Made by a program: the position numbers and the translations under genes. From contig CALMAR010000421.1 in NCBI GenBank assembly GCA_937859855.1, forward strand, positions 1 through 12,942: 12,942 nt of DNA, written 5' to 3'. The notes beneath the pieces are model-generated. The model worked only from the letters and a program-made list of their open reading frames with translations. It made no database searches and was not told the origin of the DNA. This document shows, piece by piece, positions 11,160 through 12,942 of this stretch (position 1 is its first letter; every line of letters begins with the position of its first letter). The stretch is from an uncultured Kineosporia sp. (lineage in GTDB: Bacteria; Actinomycetota; Actinomycetes; Actinomycetales; Kineosporiaceae).

Positions 11160-12942
11160 ATGACCCTGATCGAAAGCCTGCCTGGAGGCTCCTCCGGTGA
11201 TCTGCCGCTCGGTCCCGATGCGATCTACGAGGCGTTCGGCGCCTGGGCGGCCGGGCAGGGCCTGGTGCTGTATCCGGCCCAGCAGGACGCCCTGATCGAA
11301 CTGGTTTCCGGCTCCAATGTGATCTTGAGCACTCCAACCGGGTCAGGCAAGAGCCTGGTCGCCGCTGGGGCGCACTTCACCGCGCTGGCCACCGGTCAGC
11401 GCACCTTTTACACGGCTCCGATCAAGGCGCTGGTGTCGGAGAAGTTCTTCGCCCTGATCGACATGTTCGGCGCCGGGCAGGTGGGAATGATGACCGGGGA
11501 CGCCGCCGTGAACCCGGATGCGCCGATCATCTGCTGTACCGCCGAGGTGCTGGCCAATCTGGCCCTGCGGCAGGGTTCGCGGGCCGGCATCGGCCAGGTG
11601 GTGATGGATGAGTTCCACTTCTACGCCGACCCCGACCGGGGCTGGGCCTGGCAGGTTCCGCTGCTGGAACTGACCAGCGCCCAGTTCCTGCTGATGTCAG
11701 CCACCCTTGGCGACGTCAGCCGGTTCGAGCAGGACCTGACCCGGCGTACCGGGCGGCCGACCGCGGTGATCAGTTCGGCCGACCGGCCGGTGCCGCTGTA
11801 CTTCTCGTACGCGACCACGCCGCTGCACGAGACCATCGAGGAATTGCTGACCACCCGCCAGGCACCCATCTACGTGGTGCACTTCACTCAGGCGTCCGCG
11901 CTGGAGCGGGCTCAGGCGCTGACCAGCAGCAGGATCGCCTCTCGGGAGCAGCGCGACGAGATCGCTGCGGCGATCGGGCAGTTCCGGTTCACCGCCGGGT
12001 TCGGCAAGACGCTCTCCCGGCTGGTCCGGGCGGGAGTCGGGGTCCATCATGCTGGCCTGCTGCCCAGATACCGGCGGCTGGTCGAGCAGCTGGCTCAGGC
12101 TGGGCTGCTGCGGGTGATCTGCGGAACGGACACGCTGGGTGTCGGCATCAATGTCCCCATCCGCACCGTGCTGTTCACCGGCCTGGCCAAGTTCGACGGC
12201 GTTCGCCAGCGCCAGCTCAAGGTCCGTGAGTTCCTGCAGATCGCGGGACGGGCCGGGCGGGCCGGTTTCGACAGCGCCGGAACCGTGGTGGTGCAAGCCC
12301 CCGACCATGAGGTCGAGAACGAGCGGCTGCTGGCCCGGGCCGGGGACGACGAGCGCAAGCGCAAGCGAGTGGTGCGCAAGAAGCCGGCCTCGGGCCAGGT
12401 TTCATGGGGCAGGTCGCCTTTCGAACGGCTCATCAGTTCGCCGCCGGAGCCGTTGACTTCGCAGTTCGCGGTTTCTCACGCGATGGTGCTGAACCTGGTC
12501 GCGCGCCCGGGTGACCCGGTTGCTGGGATGGAGTACCTGCTGGGGGAGAACGACGACGAGCCGGCGGCTCAGCAGCGATTGCGAGCTGCGACCGAGCACA
12601 TCTGGCAAACCCTGTTCGCCGCCGGAGTGATCGAGGAGGTTCAGTCGCCCGGTGACCCTGATCGCCGGGCGGTTCGGCTGACGGTGGATCTGCCGCCCAA
12701 TTTCGCTCTCAATCAGCCACTTTCGCCATTCGCGCTGGCCGCCTACGACGTCCTGGATCGCGAATCGTCCAGCTACGCGCTGGATCTGGTCTCGATCATC
12801 GAGTCGACGCTGGATGACCCGCGGCCAGTGCTGTCGGCCCAGCAGTTCAAGGCCCGGGGCGAAGCGGTCGCTCAGCTGAAGGCCGAAGGTTACGACTACG
12901 ACGAGCGGATGGAACTGCTGGACGAGGTTACCCATCCGCGGC
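11160..12942 (+). CDS. SF2 DEAD/DEAH-box helicase, DUF3516-type (C-terminus cut by window)
   Basis: An open frame from the ATG at 11160 to the window end gives the first 594 residues of a superfamily 2 RNA/DNA helicase. It has motif I TPTGSGKS (58-65), motif Ia TAPIKALVSEKF (85-96), motif II DEFH (150-153) and motif III SAT (180-182). These are followed by VHHAGLLPRYRR (295-306), GTDTLGVGINVP (322-333) and motif VI QIAGRAGRAG (360-369). This is the Ski2/Mtr4-like layout. The rest, from a basic linker (RKRKRVVRKK, about 384-393) onward, fits the start of the DUF3516 domain found after such helicases in actinobacteria. Natural substrates are not known to me; RNA turnover or DNA repair are both plausible. 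A weak GAGGA lies about 12 bases upstream. It is divergent from the GT42-GT8 gene across 161 bases and is probably unrelated to the glycan locus. Confidence 0.9.
   Translation, partial: MTLIESLPGGSSGDLPLGPDAIYEAFGAWAAGQGLVLYPAQQDALIELVSGSNVILSTPTGSGKSLVAAGAHFTALATGQRTFYTAPIKALVSEKFFALIDMFGAGQVGMMTGDAAVNPDAPIICCTAEVLANLALRQGSRAGIGQVVMDEFHFYADPDRGWAWQVPLLELTSAQFLLMSATLGDVSRFEQDLTRRTGRPTAVISSADRPVPLYFSYATTPLHETIEELLTTRQAPIYVVHFTQASALERAQALTSSRIASREQRDEIAAAIGQFRFTAGFGKTLSRLVRAGVGVHHAGLLPRYRRLVEQLAQAGLLRVICGTDTLGVGINVPIRTVLFTGLAKFDGVRQRQLKVREFLQIAGRAGRAGFDSAGTVVVQAPDHEVENERLLARAGDDERKRKRVVRKKPASGQVSWGRSPFERLISSPPEPLTSQFAVSHAMVLNLVARPGDPVAGMEYLLGENDDEPAAQQRLRAATEHIWQTLFAAGVIEEVQSPGDPDRRAVRLTVDLPPNFALNQPLSPFALAAYDVLDRESSSYALDLVSIIESTLDDPRPVLSAQQFKARGEAVAQLKAEGYDYDERMELLDEVTHPR

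Noticed and set aside
10999..11337. N-terminal extension of the GT42-GT8 gene upstream of 10998
   Set aside because: The extra 113 residues are Arg/Pro/Ala-rich, have no domain and overlap the divergent helicase start, while the ATG at 10998 has a good Shine-Dalgarno.
11697..12308. Minus-strand frame opposite the helicase
   Set aside because: Antisense to conserved helicase motifs; the product is Gln/Pro-rich low complexity.
1..12942. CRISPR arrays, insertion sequences, tRNA genes or att sites
   Set aside because: I saw no regularly spaced repeats, no transposase or integrase motifs, no flanking target duplications and no tRNA cloverleaf on either strand by eye.

Overview
The window is high-GC DNA with strongly GC-biased third codon positions, frequent GTG and TTG starts, an AzlC/AzlD pair, a CGNR-type regulator and a helicase that appears to carry the DUF3516 C-terminal region. 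Together these point to an actinobacterial chromosome; I cannot name the genus. I see no tRNA, rRNA, CRISPR, transposase or phage gene.

Left part (1-2509). A possible partial reading frame leaves the left edge on the minus strand. Then come a GNAT acetyltransferase (-), the exporter pair azlC-azlD (-, translationally coupled by a 4-nt overlap) and a divergent CGNR/ABATE regulator (+). The azlC/CGNR gap holds a 28-bp dyad with perfect 6-bp ends that looks like an operator.

Middle part (2506-9242). A minus-strand run reads DUF6716-type glycosyltransferase, NeuB/NANS-type nonulosonate synthase (TTG start), polysialyltransferase/GT52-like glycosyltransferase and gnd. A polysaccharide pyruvyl transferase (+) is divergent from it across a 382-bp intergenic region rich in inverted repeats.

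Right part (9256-12942). Convergent with the pyruvyl transferase is a minus-strand gene that appears to fuse a GT42 (Campylobacter Cst-I/II type) sialyltransferase domain to a GT8 (glycogenin-like) glycosyltransferase domain. Divergent from that is an SF2 DEAD/DEAH-box helicase that runs off the right edge.

Taken together, about 4.0-11.0 kb reads as a nonulosonic acid (sialic acid or Kdn) cell-surface glycan locus. It has one enzyme to make the nine-carbon sugar, two or three candidate transferases to place it, one GT8 domain for another sugar and a ketal-pyruvyl transferase to decorate the polymer. Actinobacterial walls are known to contain Kdn-bearing teichulosonic acids, which is the best available precedent. 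No CMP-nonulosonate synthetase (NeuA), epimerase (NeuC) or exporter is in view, so the pathway must be completed elsewhere. The GT42-GT8 fusion is the most unusual object here.
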